Source of the DNA: an uncultured Bacteroidales bacterium
GTDB lineage: Bacteria > Bacteroidota > Bacteroidia > Bacteroidales > UBA932
Assembly: GCA_905236955.1 (NCBI GenBank)
Contig: CAJOQW010000106.1
Location: 1 to 15,643, forward strand
Length of the DNA stretch: 15,643 nt
Direction of reading: 5' to 3'
Shown: in pieces, positions 1 to 7,826 of the stretch
How the letters are laid out: every line of letters begins with the position of its first letter
How positions within the stretch are numbered: position 1 is the stretch's first letter
Translations under genes and position numbers: made by a program
Notes under the pieces: generated by a model
Database searches by the model: none
The model's input: only the letters and a program-made list of their open reading frames with translations
Told to the model about the DNA's origin: nothing

Positions 1-277
1 ACTCCGTGGGCACCTGGAAGTTAGCACCACCGATACGGCGCGACTTAACCTCAATCTGGGGAGTCACGTTCTCGAGTGCCTTCTTCCAAATATCTATGGG
101 AGCCTGATCGGAATCTTTCATCTTCTCGCCTACCAAGTCAATGGCATCGTAAAAAATAGAATACGCGATACTCTTCTTCCCCTGTAACATCAAGTTGTTC
201 ACGAAACGGGTTACCTCGATTTCATGATACTTGGGATCAGGAAGTAGAATCCTCTTCTTAGGCTTTGCTTTTCTCAT
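1..277 (-). CDS. rpsG: 30S ribosomal protein S7 (3' part outside window)
   Basis: S7 is a primary 16S rRNA-binding protein that nucleates assembly of the 30S head and contacts tRNA near the E site. The visible N-terminal 92 residues begin MRKAKPKKR and contain the family hallmarks VTRFVNNLMLQGKKSIA and the stretch ending SRRIGGANFQVP, which is highly conserved in bacterial S7. Full-length S7 is about 156-158 residues, so roughly 65 residues lie beyond position 1. The ATG at 277-275 is the natural family start; no SD sequence precedes it, as is normal in Bacteroidota. It follows rpsL by 31 bp in the same direction, the classical str-operon order, so the two are almost certainly co-transcribed from the promoter ahead of rpsL. 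Identification is secure. Confidence 0.97.
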   Translation of the reverse strand, partial: MRKAKPKKRILLPDPKYHEIEVTRFVNNLMLQGKKSIAYSIFYDAIDLVGEKMKDSDQAPIDIWKKALENVTPQIEVKSRRIGGANFQVPTE

Positions 278-308
278 GATTTGGAAAATTGATTAGATAA
301 TGCCTTCG

Positions 309-683
309 TTACTTCTTTGGACGTTTTGCGCCATAGAGCGAGCGGGACTGGGTCCTGCCCTCTACGCCGGCGGTATCCAATGCGCCACGAAGGATGTGGT
401 AGCGTACACCGGGAAGGTCCTTCACACGGCCTCCGCGAACCAGCACGATGCTGTGTTCCTGAAGGTTGTGGCCCTCGCCCGGGATGTAGGCATTGACCTC
501 TTTGGAGTTGGTGAGACGTACACGGGCAACCTTACGCATTGCTGAGTTAGGTTTCTTTGGGGTGGTTGTATACACCCTGAGGCATACGCCACGCCTCTGA
601 GGACAAGCATCCAGCGCGCGAGACTTGCTCTTGTAAACGATGGTCTCACGCCCTTTGCGGACTAATTGTTGAATTGTTGGCAT
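309..683 (-). CDS. rpsL: 30S ribosomal protein S12
   Basis: S12 sits at the 30S decoding centre and influences translational accuracy. The 124-residue protein starts MPTIQQLVRKGRE, which matches the family start; an upstream in-frame extension of 15 residues is rejected because it is not S12-like and runs into the leader. Conserved blocks include CPQRRGVCLRVYTTTPKKPNSA (about 27-48) and GEGHNLQEHSIVLVRGGRVKDLPGVRYH (about 69-96). The residues where streptomycin-resistance changes usually arise (Lys43 in TTPKKPNS, and Lys88 and Pro91 in RVKDLPG) are all wild type. Asp89, the residue methylthiolated by RimO in many bacteria, is present. It is the first gene of an rpsL-rpsG unit with its own promoter at the end of the preceding gene. 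No SD sequence is visible before the ATG. Confidence 0.98.
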   Translation of the reverse strand: MPTIQQLVRKGRETIVYKSKSRALDACPQRRGVCLRVYTTTPKKPNSAMRKVARVRLTNSKEVNAYIPGEGHNLQEHSIVLVRGGRVKDLPGVRYHILRGALDTAGVEGRTQSRSLYGAKRPKK

Positions 684-725
684 AAATTTTTGTTTATGTT
701 TTTTATCCCCTAAAAATTGGGGCTG

Positions 726-755
726 CAAATTTAAGCAAAAAATCTAAAAATCAAA
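726..755 (-). promoter_or_regulatory. Bacteroidota-type promoter for rpsL-rpsG
   Basis: On the minus strand a TTTG (755-752) is followed after 18 nt by TAAATTTG (733-726). These match the Bacteroidota -33 TTTG and -7 TAnnTTTG elements at about the usual 19-nt spacing. Transcription would start near 720, giving a leader of roughly 37 nt before the rpsL ATG at 683. The -33 element lies inside the last codons of the upstream lipoprotein gene. Promoter function is inferred. Confidence 0.6.
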
Positions 756-2390
756 GCCCTCGAATTCAATATCTTTACTGGCGATATTCTTGATAGCGGG
801 AGCCTTCTGGGCGGCGATGTCAAGATATTTCCTTACGCCGGCAGCATCTTTCTTGCGGGCGGCGGCCACGGCGCGCAGATAATATGATACCGGGCAGGTA
901 TGGCTGTCGAGCACCTGGAGGGCGTGGTCGTACTTTCCGTTGAGGATGTCGGCGATGGCCTCGTTGCGGTCGCCTGAGCCTGCGAGGGCGCTGCCTGCCT
1001 TGGCATACTCGCCCTGGAGCAGATAAACCAGGCCTTCATTGGCCTTGGCCTGCGCAGTGCCGGACTTGGTGAAGTAGTCGAGGGCCTTCGCGTAATCTTT
1101 GTCCTTGAGGGCGATGACGCCGCGGGCGTTGAGGAGGTCGCCGTCATTCTGGTCCTTGAGCTTGTCGAAGTAAACCTCGGCGGCGGAGTTGGAGTTGCGC
1201 CTCATGAGGAGCACGCCCAGGTTGTAAAGGCCCCTCTGCGAGCCCATGCGCTCGGCCGCGGCCCTGTAGAGATTCTCCTTGACCTGTACGGAATCGTTGA
1301 TGGCGGCCAGATGCAGGATGGCTTCTTCGTCGAGGAGATAAAGGAGCTTGCGGTCGAGCAGGCGCTGGAGATCCTCCTCGGAATAGTTCTGATATTCCAT
1401 CTCGGTTATGAAGCGGGAACGGCGGAGTTCGGGGAACACGCTCTGCTTGAGCTCGGTGTAAACCTGGGAGAGGTTCTTTATCTCGCTTTCCCTCACGGCC
1501 GGGTCGGAGTACATGCTCAGCACCCTGAGGATGAGGTCCTTGTCTTCAAGGTTGGACTTGGAGATAGCCTCCTGGAAGCCCTCCCAGTCCTGGCCTACGC
1601 TCTGCACCTCGGTAACGGCGGCCTGGGAGCCCTTGCCGATCTTCTTCCAAGCCTGCTCGGCGGCGTCGGAGCGCTTGTCGGAAAGCTTGCTGTTGTATTC
1701 CTCACCGCCTTCGGGCGAAGCGTAGGAGATGATCTTGGTGCCCTTGATCTTGATGCGCTCGTTGTCGCGGCCTTCCGCCAGGGCCTGCTCGAAGTCCTTG
1801 ATGCTCTTGCCGGTGAGCTGGCTGTTCTTGACGTTGGAGGAATTCACATCGTAGTGGATCTGGCCCTCGGCGAACTCGGAGATGACCGCCTGGTAGTTGT
1901 CGGGCTTGATGCCATATTCGCCGGATTCGGCCCACCTTACGAGGTTGATGCAGCCGTCAGCAACCTTGATGACGGGCACCTGCACTTCCTTGCCGCCGAG
2001 GAATGCCTTGCTGCGGAGTTCCAGACGGCATTTTTCCATACCCTTGACATAGGGGAAGGATATGCTCTCATGGACGGTTCCGCCCGTGGTGGGGACGACC
2101 TTGTAGTTCTGCTTTACGTTCACTCCCTGGTAGGTGAAGGGCATGCCGGTCATTTCGCCGCCGTCGTACACGATGACGGGAACGACGACCACCATGGCGT
2201 CCTTGCTGAAATACCCTGCAGGATAATTGACGGTGATGTCGGCGTCGATGGTTTCGCCGACTTTCTGGAGTACTGTGGGTTCGCAAATAACGGAAACCTT
2301 GCTGGCTGCCTCAGCAAGCTGCTGGGCCGCATTCTTGCCGCAGGCCGCAAGAGAGAGCACTGCCGCTGCGATGAATAAGAACTTTTTCAT
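744..2390 (-). CDS. OmpA-like domain / TPR lipoprotein
   Basis: This 548-residue protein is a predicted outer-membrane lipoprotein. It has a short signal peptide with lipobox LAAC (Cys17), then an N-terminal beta-rich region (about 30-170). An OmpA-like segment follows (about 175-330), recognisable from ISYASPEGGEEYNSKLSDKRSDAAEQAW, where OmpA domains carry the peptidoglycan-contacting Asp/Arg pair. The next part, roughly 268-326 (GQDWEGFQEAI and VFPELRRSRF), resembles the OmpA-type tails of Bacteroidota surface proteins of the DUF3868/fimbrial-associated kind. Residues about 365-535 are TPR-like helical repeats, for example GLYNLGVLLMRRNSNSAAEVYFDKL and YAKALDYFTKSG. The combination suggests a periplasmic scaffold tethered to the outer membrane and touching the cell wall. 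The exact role is unknown; PorE-like or fimbrial accessory roles are possible but not shown. It is read divergently from the sigma-54 activator. Confidence 0.82.
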   Translation of the reverse strand: MKKFLFIAAAVLSLAACGKNAAQQLAEAASKVSVICEPTVLQKVGETIDADITVNYPAGYFSKDAMVVVVPVIVYDGGEMTGMPFTYQGVNVKQNYKVVPTTGGTVHESISFPYVKGMEKCRLELRSKAFLGGKEVQVPVIKVADGCINLVRWAESGEYGIKPDNYQAVISEFAEGQIHYDVNSSNVKNSQLTGKSIKDFEQALAEGRDNERIKIKGTKIISYASPEGGEEYNSKLSDKRSDAAEQAWKKIGKGSQAAVTEVQSVGQDWEGFQEAISKSNLEDKDLILRVLSMYSDPAVRESEIKNLSQVYTELKQSVFPELRRSRFITEMEYQNYSEEDLQRLLDRKLLYLLDEEAILHLAAINDSVQVKENLYRAAAERMGSQRGLYNLGVLLMRRNSNSAAEVYFDKLKDQNDGDLLNARGVIALKDKDYAKALDYFTKSGTAQAKANEGLVYLLQGEYAKAGSALAGSGDRNEAIADILNGKYDHALQVLDSHTCPVSYYLRAVAAARKKDAAGVRKYLDIAAQKAPAIKNIASKDIEFEGFDF

Positions 2391-2440
2391 ATCTGAAGCA
2401 ATAATTGATAATCTGTCCTGCCCGTATGGGCCATAGTTTA

Positions 2441-2448
2441 CAAAGATA
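2441..2448 (-). promoter_or_regulatory. -7 element upstream of OmpA/TPR lipoprotein gene
   Basis: TATCTTTG on the minus strand is a full match to TAnnTTTG. It gives a predicted leader of about 45 nt before the ATG at 2390. No convincing -33 TTTG is seen at the expected distance. Confidence 0.4.
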
Positions 2449-2461
2449 CAAGTTTTTTGCT

Positions 2462-2469
2462 TAACTTTG
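2462..2469 (+). promoter_or_regulatory. -7 element upstream of sigma-54 activator gene
   Basis: TAACTTTG matches TAnnTTTG and lies 11 nt before the ATG at 2481. The predicted transcript would have a leader of only about 5-7 nt. It is 13 bp from the oppositely directed -7 box at 2441-2448, so the two promoters share their upstream DNA. Confidence 0.45.
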
Positions 2470-2480
2470 CATAATTAAAT

Positions 2481-3682
<1,202 letters not shown>

Positions 3683-3686
<4 letters not shown>

Positions 3687-4183
3687 AAAGGTTCATTCTC
3701 GCCATGGTCGCGGCATTGTCCCTTACCGGTTGCGGCATCTACTCGTTCTCGGGCACTTCCATACAGCCGGACGTGCAGTCCATAACCATCAACAATTTCG
3801 AATACAAGGCCCTGAAGGTGAACCCCACCCTCTCCAACAACCTCTCCGAGGCCATGCGCACCCGTTTCCGCCAGATGACCAGGCTGGAACAGGTGGACAT
3901 GGACGGCGACCTCGAGATATCGGGCGCCATCACCGGCTACGACGTACGCGCCTCGGCCGTGACGGCCAATGAAGTCGCGGCGCAGAACAGGCTCACCGTC
4001 ACCGTGACGGTAAGTTTCATGAACCGCAAATACCCCGAGGACGACTTCGACAACAAGAGTTTCTCGGCGTATGCCGACTACGACTCCACCAACTCGCTCG
4101 ACTCGGTCGAGAACAGCCTCTGCGAGGAAATCATAGACAAACTCATAGAAGACATCTTCAACGCTACTGTGGCACAATGGTAG
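3683..4183 (+). CDS. lptE: LPS assembly lipoprotein LptE (LptE-like)
   Basis: LptE plugs the LptD beta-barrel and helps insert lipopolysaccharide into the outer leaflet of the outer membrane. This 166-residue protein has a signal peptide with lipobox LTGC (Cys17). The mature start, GIYSFSGTSIQPDVQSITINNFEYKA, and the following VNPTLSNNLSEAMRTRFRQMTRLEQV, GDLEISGAITGYDV and NRLTVTVTVSF segments are the pattern of the Bacteroidota LptE family. The ATG overlaps the stop of the activator gene and its own 3' end overlaps the next gene by 7 bp, so the genes are translationally coupled. No SD sequence is needed or seen. Confidence 0.9.
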
Positions 4184-4761
4184 AAGACTCCATCGATCTG
4201 AAGGAGCTCAACCTCGAGGAGCTCAACGGGGTGGTGAACCTATACCCCTGGTTCGGCGGCGCCCGCAAGGAACTTTGCAGGCGCATGAGCGAACTGGGCG
4301 AGGGCGCCTGGAGCGACGAGCGCTATGCCGATGCCGCCCTGTATCTGGGTTCGCGCAGCATAATGGCCGAACTCGCGCACAAGGGTCACGCCAAGGATTT
4401 CTCGGACAAGGACGTGAAGGAACTCCTGCGCAGCTACATCAACGACCGCGCCGGCGAGGTTCCCGACCAGGAACGCCGGGTTATAGTGGTGGGAGGGGAC
4501 TACTTCTCGAAAGCCCAGTACGAGACCGTGCGCAAGGATTCCGACAGGGTCTTCTCGTCGTTCGCGAAAAAGGCCCGGAGCGAAGGATACGTCGAGATCC
4601 CCGAAAGCGATTTCACCGATTTCTGTACCGAAACGCTCGCCCAGATCTATGCGGAACAGGGTTATTATGAGCAGGCAAGTGCAATTTATTCGAAGTTAAT
4701 TTTGCGTTATCCGGAAAAAAGTGCTTACTTTGCATCCCTTATCGAAAAAATAAAGCAATAA
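4177..4761 (+). CDS. Small TPR-containing protein between lptE and secG
   Basis: This 194-residue protein is soluble, with no signal peptide or membrane segment. The N-terminal part holds a motif, VVNLYPWFGGARKELCRRM (about 19-37), seen in uncharacterised Bacteroidota proteins of this neighbourhood. The C-terminus carries one clear tetratricopeptide repeat plus cap (about 150-192: TETLAQIYAEQGYYEQASAIYSKLILRYPEKSAYF). Its start codon is inside the lptE stop region (7-bp overlap), and secG begins 4 bp after its stop. I do not know its function; a scaffolding role in envelope biogenesis is only suggested by context. Its last 100 bp are distinctly AT-rich and contain a probable promoter for secG. 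Confidence 0.8.
   Translation: MVEDSIDLKELNLEELNGVVNLYPWFGGARKELCRRMSELGEGAWSDERYADAALYLGSRSIMAELAHKGHAKDFSDKDVKELLRSYINDRAGEVPDQERRVIVVGGDYFSKAQYETVRKDSDRVFSSFAKKARSEGYVEIPESDFTDFCTETLAQIYAEQGYYEQASAIYSKLILRYPEKSAYFASLIEKIKQ
4701..4732 (+). promoter_or_regulatory. Possible internal promoter for secG
   Basis: TTTG (4701-4704) is followed after 20 nt by TTACTTTG (4725-4732), a 7-of-8 match to TAnnTTTG. A second perfect -7-like octamer, TAATTTTG, lies at 4697-4704. Both are in a local AT-rich dip inside the 3' end of the TPR gene. The predicted start near 4737 would give secG a leader of about 29 nt. Confidence 0.4.
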
Positions 4762-4765
4762 CGAT

Positions 4766-5119
4766 ATGAATTCAGTATTTACAATCCTTGTTATCCTCGT
4801 CATTCTCGCAGCCATACTGCTCGTTGCGGTGGTGCTGCTTCAGAACGGAAAGGGCGGCGGCCTCGCCAGCAACTTCGTAGCGGGCAACCAGACTTTCGGC
4901 GTGCGCCAGACGGCCGACCTCCTCGAGAAGATCACCTGGGGCCTCGTCGCCTTCATCATCGTGGTCTCCATCATAACCACCTTCACGCTCGGCAACGCCA
5001 ACACCACCGGCGGAATGGACATAACCAACGAAATAGAGAACGTCCAGCAGGAGCAGCAGCCCGCATTCCCCACCGCTCCCATCGAGCAGGGCTCGCCCGA
5101 AGCACCCCAGGCAAACTAA
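4766..5119 (+). CDS. secG: Preprotein translocase subunit SecG
   Basis: SecG is the small accessory subunit of the SecYEG channel and eases SecA-driven export. The protein has 117 residues with two membrane helices (about 4-25 and 57-75). Between them is the conserved cytoplasmic loop LLQNGKGGGLASNF with the LLQ..KGGGL signature. The tail after residue 80 is hydrophilic, rich in Gln, Pro and Glu, and longer than in E. coli SecG, as is common in Bacteroidota. It is the last gene of the activator-lptE-TPR-secG group and is followed by a strong intrinsic terminator. Confidence 0.95.
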   Translation: MNSVFTILVILVILAAILLVAVVLLQNGKGGGLASNFVAGNQTFGVRQTADLLEKITWGLVAFIIVVSIITTFTLGNANTTGGMDITNEIENVQQEQQPAFPTAPIEQGSPEAPQAN

Positions 5120-5142
5120 CCTAGGAATTCATTATAATATAG

Positions 5143-5177
5143 GACAGGCAGGCTGCATGGCCTGCCTGTCGGTTTTT
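5143..5177 (+). terminator. Intrinsic terminator after secG
   Basis: A perfect 11-bp stem, GACAGGCAGGC (5143-5153) with GCCTGCCTGTC (5160-5170), encloses a 6-nt loop and is followed by GGTTTTT. It lies 23 bp after the secG stop codon and is the only textbook terminator I found in the window. Confidence 0.93.
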
Positions 5178-5239
5178 ACCGGCGCCTGTGAATGCAGCAT
5201 TCCCATGAAATCCGGCATCTATATTTAAACAATCCTGAC

Positions 5240-5701
5240 ATGAAACATTCCGGTATCCTCGGGCTCCTGACCGCCCTTGCCACGCTTTCTTCCTGCGCTA
5301 CCGCCAAATACGTCTCCGTCGAAGACGACATGAACAACGAGTGGGTAGGCAGGCGCCATTCGGAAATAGTACGCGAGTTCGGCGCACCCGACCGCGAGAC
5401 TTCCGACGGGAAGAACGGCACCATCCTGGTTTACGAAAGCATAACCCGCTCATACCGCACCGACGAAGACACCCACTTCGGGTACTTCGACCCCGACTAC
5501 ACAACCACCATAAGCGAAAACCGCAGCTACATCCACTTCTTCATCGAGGGCAACGGGATCTGCTACCTGGTGAAGACCAACCATGTCAAACGCGAGGGCA
5601 AGGGCCCGACCGGTACCGAACTTTTCATCCATACCTCATGGGGTTTGGGCCTCGCCTTACCGATAATCCTGGCCCTTTCCGCCTTCGCCTTCTCGGGCTA
5701 A
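5240..5701 (+). CDS. Small BamE/SmpA-like lipoprotein
   Basis: The protein of 153 residues starts at the ATG at 5240, because MKHSGILGLLTALATLSSC is a complete lipoprotein signal peptide with lipobox LSSC (Cys19). An in-frame ATG at 5192 would bury it behind 16 hydrophilic residues. The mature segment WVGRRHSEIVREFGAPDRETSDGKNGTILVYE (about 35-66) has the W-G-x-x-x-x-[ED]-[IV]-x-x-x-[FL]-G-x-P pattern of the BamE/SmpA fold, which in other bacteria lies in the beta-barrel assembly machinery. Whether this one does so is unknown. Residues about 134-151 form a hydrophobic segment at the extreme C-terminus. It is a separate transcription unit after the secG terminator; a weak -7-like TATATTTA lies at 5220-5227. 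It converges on clpB with 6 bp between stop codons. Confidence 0.75.
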   Translation: MKHSGILGLLTALATLSSCATAKYVSVEDDMNNEWVGRRHSEIVREFGAPDRETSDGKNGTILVYESITRSYRTDEDTHFGYFDPDYTTTISENRSYIHFFIEGNGICYLVKTNHVKREGKGPTGTELFIHTSWGLGLALPIILALSAFAFSG

Positions 5702-5707
5702 AGGATA

Positions 5708-7759
5708 TCATTTATTCCGCAGAACCGTGCCGCCATCCTGGAAATCGACCACTATGGCCGAGTCCTTGTGCACCTTGCCATCCAGGATTTCGCGGGCCAG
5801 CTTGTTCACCAACTCCCTTTGAATCAGACGCTTGACGGGACGCGCCCCGAATGCCGGGTCGTAGCCGTCGCGCACCATGGCATCTTCGAAGGCCGGGGTA
5901 TATTCCAGCTGCACGTTCTCGGCCTCCAGCTTCTTGCACAGGATGGCCATCTGGATGCGGACAATCTCGCGGATGTCGTCCGGGGTGAGGTTGTCGAACA
6001 CCACGGTCTCGTCTATCCTGTTCAGGAACTCGGGCCTCATGCGCAGGCGCAGCTCATCTTCCTTGAGGTTGCTGGTCATTATGAGGATGGTGTTCTTGAA
6101 GTTCACCGTTCGGCCCTTGTTGTCGGTGAGGCGGCCGTCGTCGAGCACCTGCAGCAGCAGGTTGAACACGTCGGGATGGGCCTTCTCTATCTCGTCGAGC
6201 AGGATCACGCTGTAGGGTTTGTTGCGCACGGCCTCGGTAAGCTGGCCGCCTTCGTCGTAACCCACATATCCCGGAGGCGCACCTATGAGGCGGCTCACGG
6301 TGTGGGCCTCCTGATACTCGCTCATGTCGATGCGCGTCATCATGCCCTCGTCGTTGAACAGGAACTCCGCCAGCGCCTTGGCAAGTTCGGTCTTGCCTAC
6401 GCCGGTCGAACCAAGGAACAGGAACGAACCTATCGGGCGGTTCTCGTTTGACAGCCCGGCGCGGTTGCGGCGCACGGCGTCCGAAACGGCGCTGATGGCC
6501 TTGTCCTGCCCGACAACCCTCTTGTGGAGCTCGGTCTCCATGCGAAGGAGTTTTTCCTTCTCGCTCTCCAGCATGCGGTTCACCGGGATGCCGGTCCAGC
6601 GGGCTACCACCTCCGCGATATCTTCCGGATCGACCGCCTCGTTGATGATCGGATCCTTGACCGCAGCCTGGGCGGCCTCGAGTTCTTCGATGCGCTTCTT
6701 CGCCTGGGCGATGCGTCCGTAGCGAAGTTCCGCCACCTTGCCGTAGTCGCCCTGGCGCTCGGCTATGCGGGCCTCGTTCTCGTCGGCCTCTATCTGCAAA
6801 CGGGCGTCCTGCAACTCCTTGAGCGTCTGCTTCTCGCTCTCCCAGCGCTTTGTCAGCGCATCCCTTTCGGCCTGTGCCGCAGCGAGTTCGCTGTCTATCT
6901 TCTCGGATTTGAGGGATGTCCCCTCGCGCTTGACAGCCTCCTTCTCTATCTCCAGTTCGCGAATGCGCGAGTTGAGCACGTCGATGGGTTCGGGCACGCT
7001 GTTCATCTCGAGACGGAGCTTCGCGGCGGCCTCGTCCACCAGGTCTATGGCCTTGTCGGGCAGGTAGCGGTTGTTGATGTAGCGGTGGCTCAGGTTGACG
7101 GCGGCGATGAGGGCGTCGTCCTCGATGCGCACCTTGTGATGGTTCTCATAGCGCTCCTTGAGGCCGCGAAGGATGGCGATGCTCTCGGCGGGCGAGGGCT
7201 CGTCTATCATCACTTTCTGGAAACGGCGCTCGAGGGCCTTGTCCTGCTCGAAATATTTCTGGTATTCGTCAAGAGTAGTGGAGCCGATGGTGCGGAGTTC
7301 GCCCCTGGCCAGAGCCGGTTTGAGGATGTTGCTTGCATCCATTGCGCCGGTGCTGCGCCCGGCCCCGACAAGGGTGTGTATCTCGTCTATGAAGAGTATG
7401 ATATCCCCTTCGGATCCGACAACTTCCTTCACCACGCCCTTGAGGCGTTCCTCGAACTCTCCCTGGTACTTGGCGCCCGCGATGAGCGCTCCCATGTCCA
7501 GGGAGAAGAGCCTTTTGCTCTTAAGGTTCTCGGGCACCTGGCCGTCAACTATCTTGGCCGCAAGGCCTTCGGCGATGGCGGTCTTGCCGACGCCCGGTTC
7601 CCCTACCAGGATGGGGTTGTTCTTGGTGCGGCGTGACAGTATCTGCAGCACCCGCCTGATTTCGTCGTCCCTGCCGATCACGGGGTCCAGTTTGCCTTTG
7701 GACGCCGCCTCGGTAAGGTCTATCGCATATTTGCTTAAGAATTCGTATTTGTTTTCCAT
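5708..7759 (-). CDS. clpB: ATP-dependent disaggregase ClpB lacking the N-terminal domain
   Basis: ClpB is a hexameric AAA+ machine that threads aggregated proteins through its pore together with DnaK. The ATG at 7759 is chosen because a perfect AAGGAGG lies 7 nt before it; a TTG six codons upstream would overlap that SD. In the 683 residues are NBD1 (Walker A GEPGVGKT 53-60, pore loop KYQG 97-100, Walker B ILFIDE 121-126, arginine fingers ALERRF 175-180), the full coiled-coil M-domain (about 252-375), and NBD2 (Walker A GSTGVGKT 450-457, pore loop GYVGYDEGG 497-505, Walker B VILLDE 518-523, TSN 562-564, RPEFLNRIDE 575-584, sensor II GAR 638-640). The retained M-domain marks ClpB rather than ClpA or ClpC. 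Usual ClpB is about 860 residues; the roughly 150-residue Clp-N domain is absent, and the DPP III stop codon just upstream leaves no room for it. The stretch between TSNL and RPEF is also about 20 residues short. Confidence 0.93.
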   Translation of the reverse strand: MENKYEFLSKYAIDLTEAASKGKLDPVIGRDDEIRRVLQILSRRTKNNPILVGEPGVGKTAIAEGLAAKIVDGQVPENLKSKRLFSLDMGALIAGAKYQGEFEERLKGVVKEVVGSEGDIILFIDEIHTLVGAGRSTGAMDASNILKPALARGELRTIGSTTLDEYQKYFEQDKALERRFQKVMIDEPSPAESIAILRGLKERYENHHKVRIEDDALIAAVNLSHRYINNRYLPDKAIDLVDEAAAKLRLEMNSVPEPIDVLNSRIRELEIEKEAVKREGTSLKSEKIDSELAAAQAERDALTKRWESEKQTLKELQDARLQIEADENEARIAERQGDYGKVAELRYGRIAQAKKRIEELEAAQAAVKDPIINEAVDPEDIAEVVARWTGIPVNRMLESEKEKLLRMETELHKRVVGQDKAISAVSDAVRRNRAGLSNENRPIGSFLFLGSTGVGKTELAKALAEFLFNDEGMMTRIDMSEYQEAHTVSRLIGAPPGYVGYDEGGQLTEAVRNKPYSVILLDEIEKAHPDVFNLLLQVLDDGRLTDNKGRTVNFKNTILIMTSNLKEDELRLRMRPEFLNRIDETVVFDNLTPDDIREIVRIQMAILCKKLEAENVQLEYTPAFEDAMVRDGYDPAFGARPVKRLIQRELVNKLAREILDGKVHKDSAIVVDFQDGGTVLRNK

Positions 7760-7826
7760 ATCCAATCCTCCTTTCAAACGTCAAGGGTCAAAATACATAC
7801 CTTTGACAATTTGTCAGGAGGAAGGA
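7760..7826 (-). promoter_or_regulatory. clpB leader with perfect SD and complementary anti-SD tract
   Basis: The clpB SD, AGGAGGA (7772-7766), is exactly complementary to UCCUCCU (7822-7816), which begins 5 nt after the stop codon of the upstream gene. Between them, GUCAAAG (7807-7801) can pair with UUUUGAC (7793-7787) around a 7-nt loop. The minimal predicted fold is therefore a 7-bp stem hiding the ribosome-binding site, with an inner 7-bp hairpin. This would repress clpB translation until heat melting, a trans factor, or ribosomes terminating on the upstream gene open it. The complementarity is seen directly; the regulation is inferred. Confidence 0.5.
7804..7816. repeat. 13-bp palindrome in the clpB upstream region
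   Basis: TGACAA-T-TTGTCA is a perfect inverted repeat with 6-bp arms and one central base, 45 bp before the clpB start codon. It could be a dimeric-repressor operator, or part of the leader RNA fold, with which it overlaps. No known regulator is assigned. Confidence 0.4.

Noticed and set aside
309..683. Streptomycin-resistance allele of rpsL
   Set aside because: The usual resistance positions (Lys43, Lys88, Pro91) are all wild type.
707..722. Terminator or attenuator in the rpsL leader (CCCC...GGGG)
   Set aside because: Only a 4-bp stem, without a U-tract after it on the coding strand, and it sits at the predicted transcript start.
1311..2378. 355-codon frame opposite the OmpA/TPR lipoprotein gene
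   Set aside because: Composition artefact; the minus-strand gene has a signal peptide, OmpA and TPR motifs.
5178..5239. Sigma-54 promoter upstream of the BamE-like lipoprotein gene
   Set aside because: A GG...GC pair is present but with 11 rather than 10 bases between, and the flanking consensus is absent.
6524..7636. 370-codon frame opposite clpB
   Set aside because: Shadow of clpB caused by GC-rich codon use.
7760..7826. CIRCE-type (HrcA) heat-shock operator before clpB
   Set aside because: The palindrome TGACAATTTGTCA does not resemble TTAGCACTC-N9-GAGTGCTAA.
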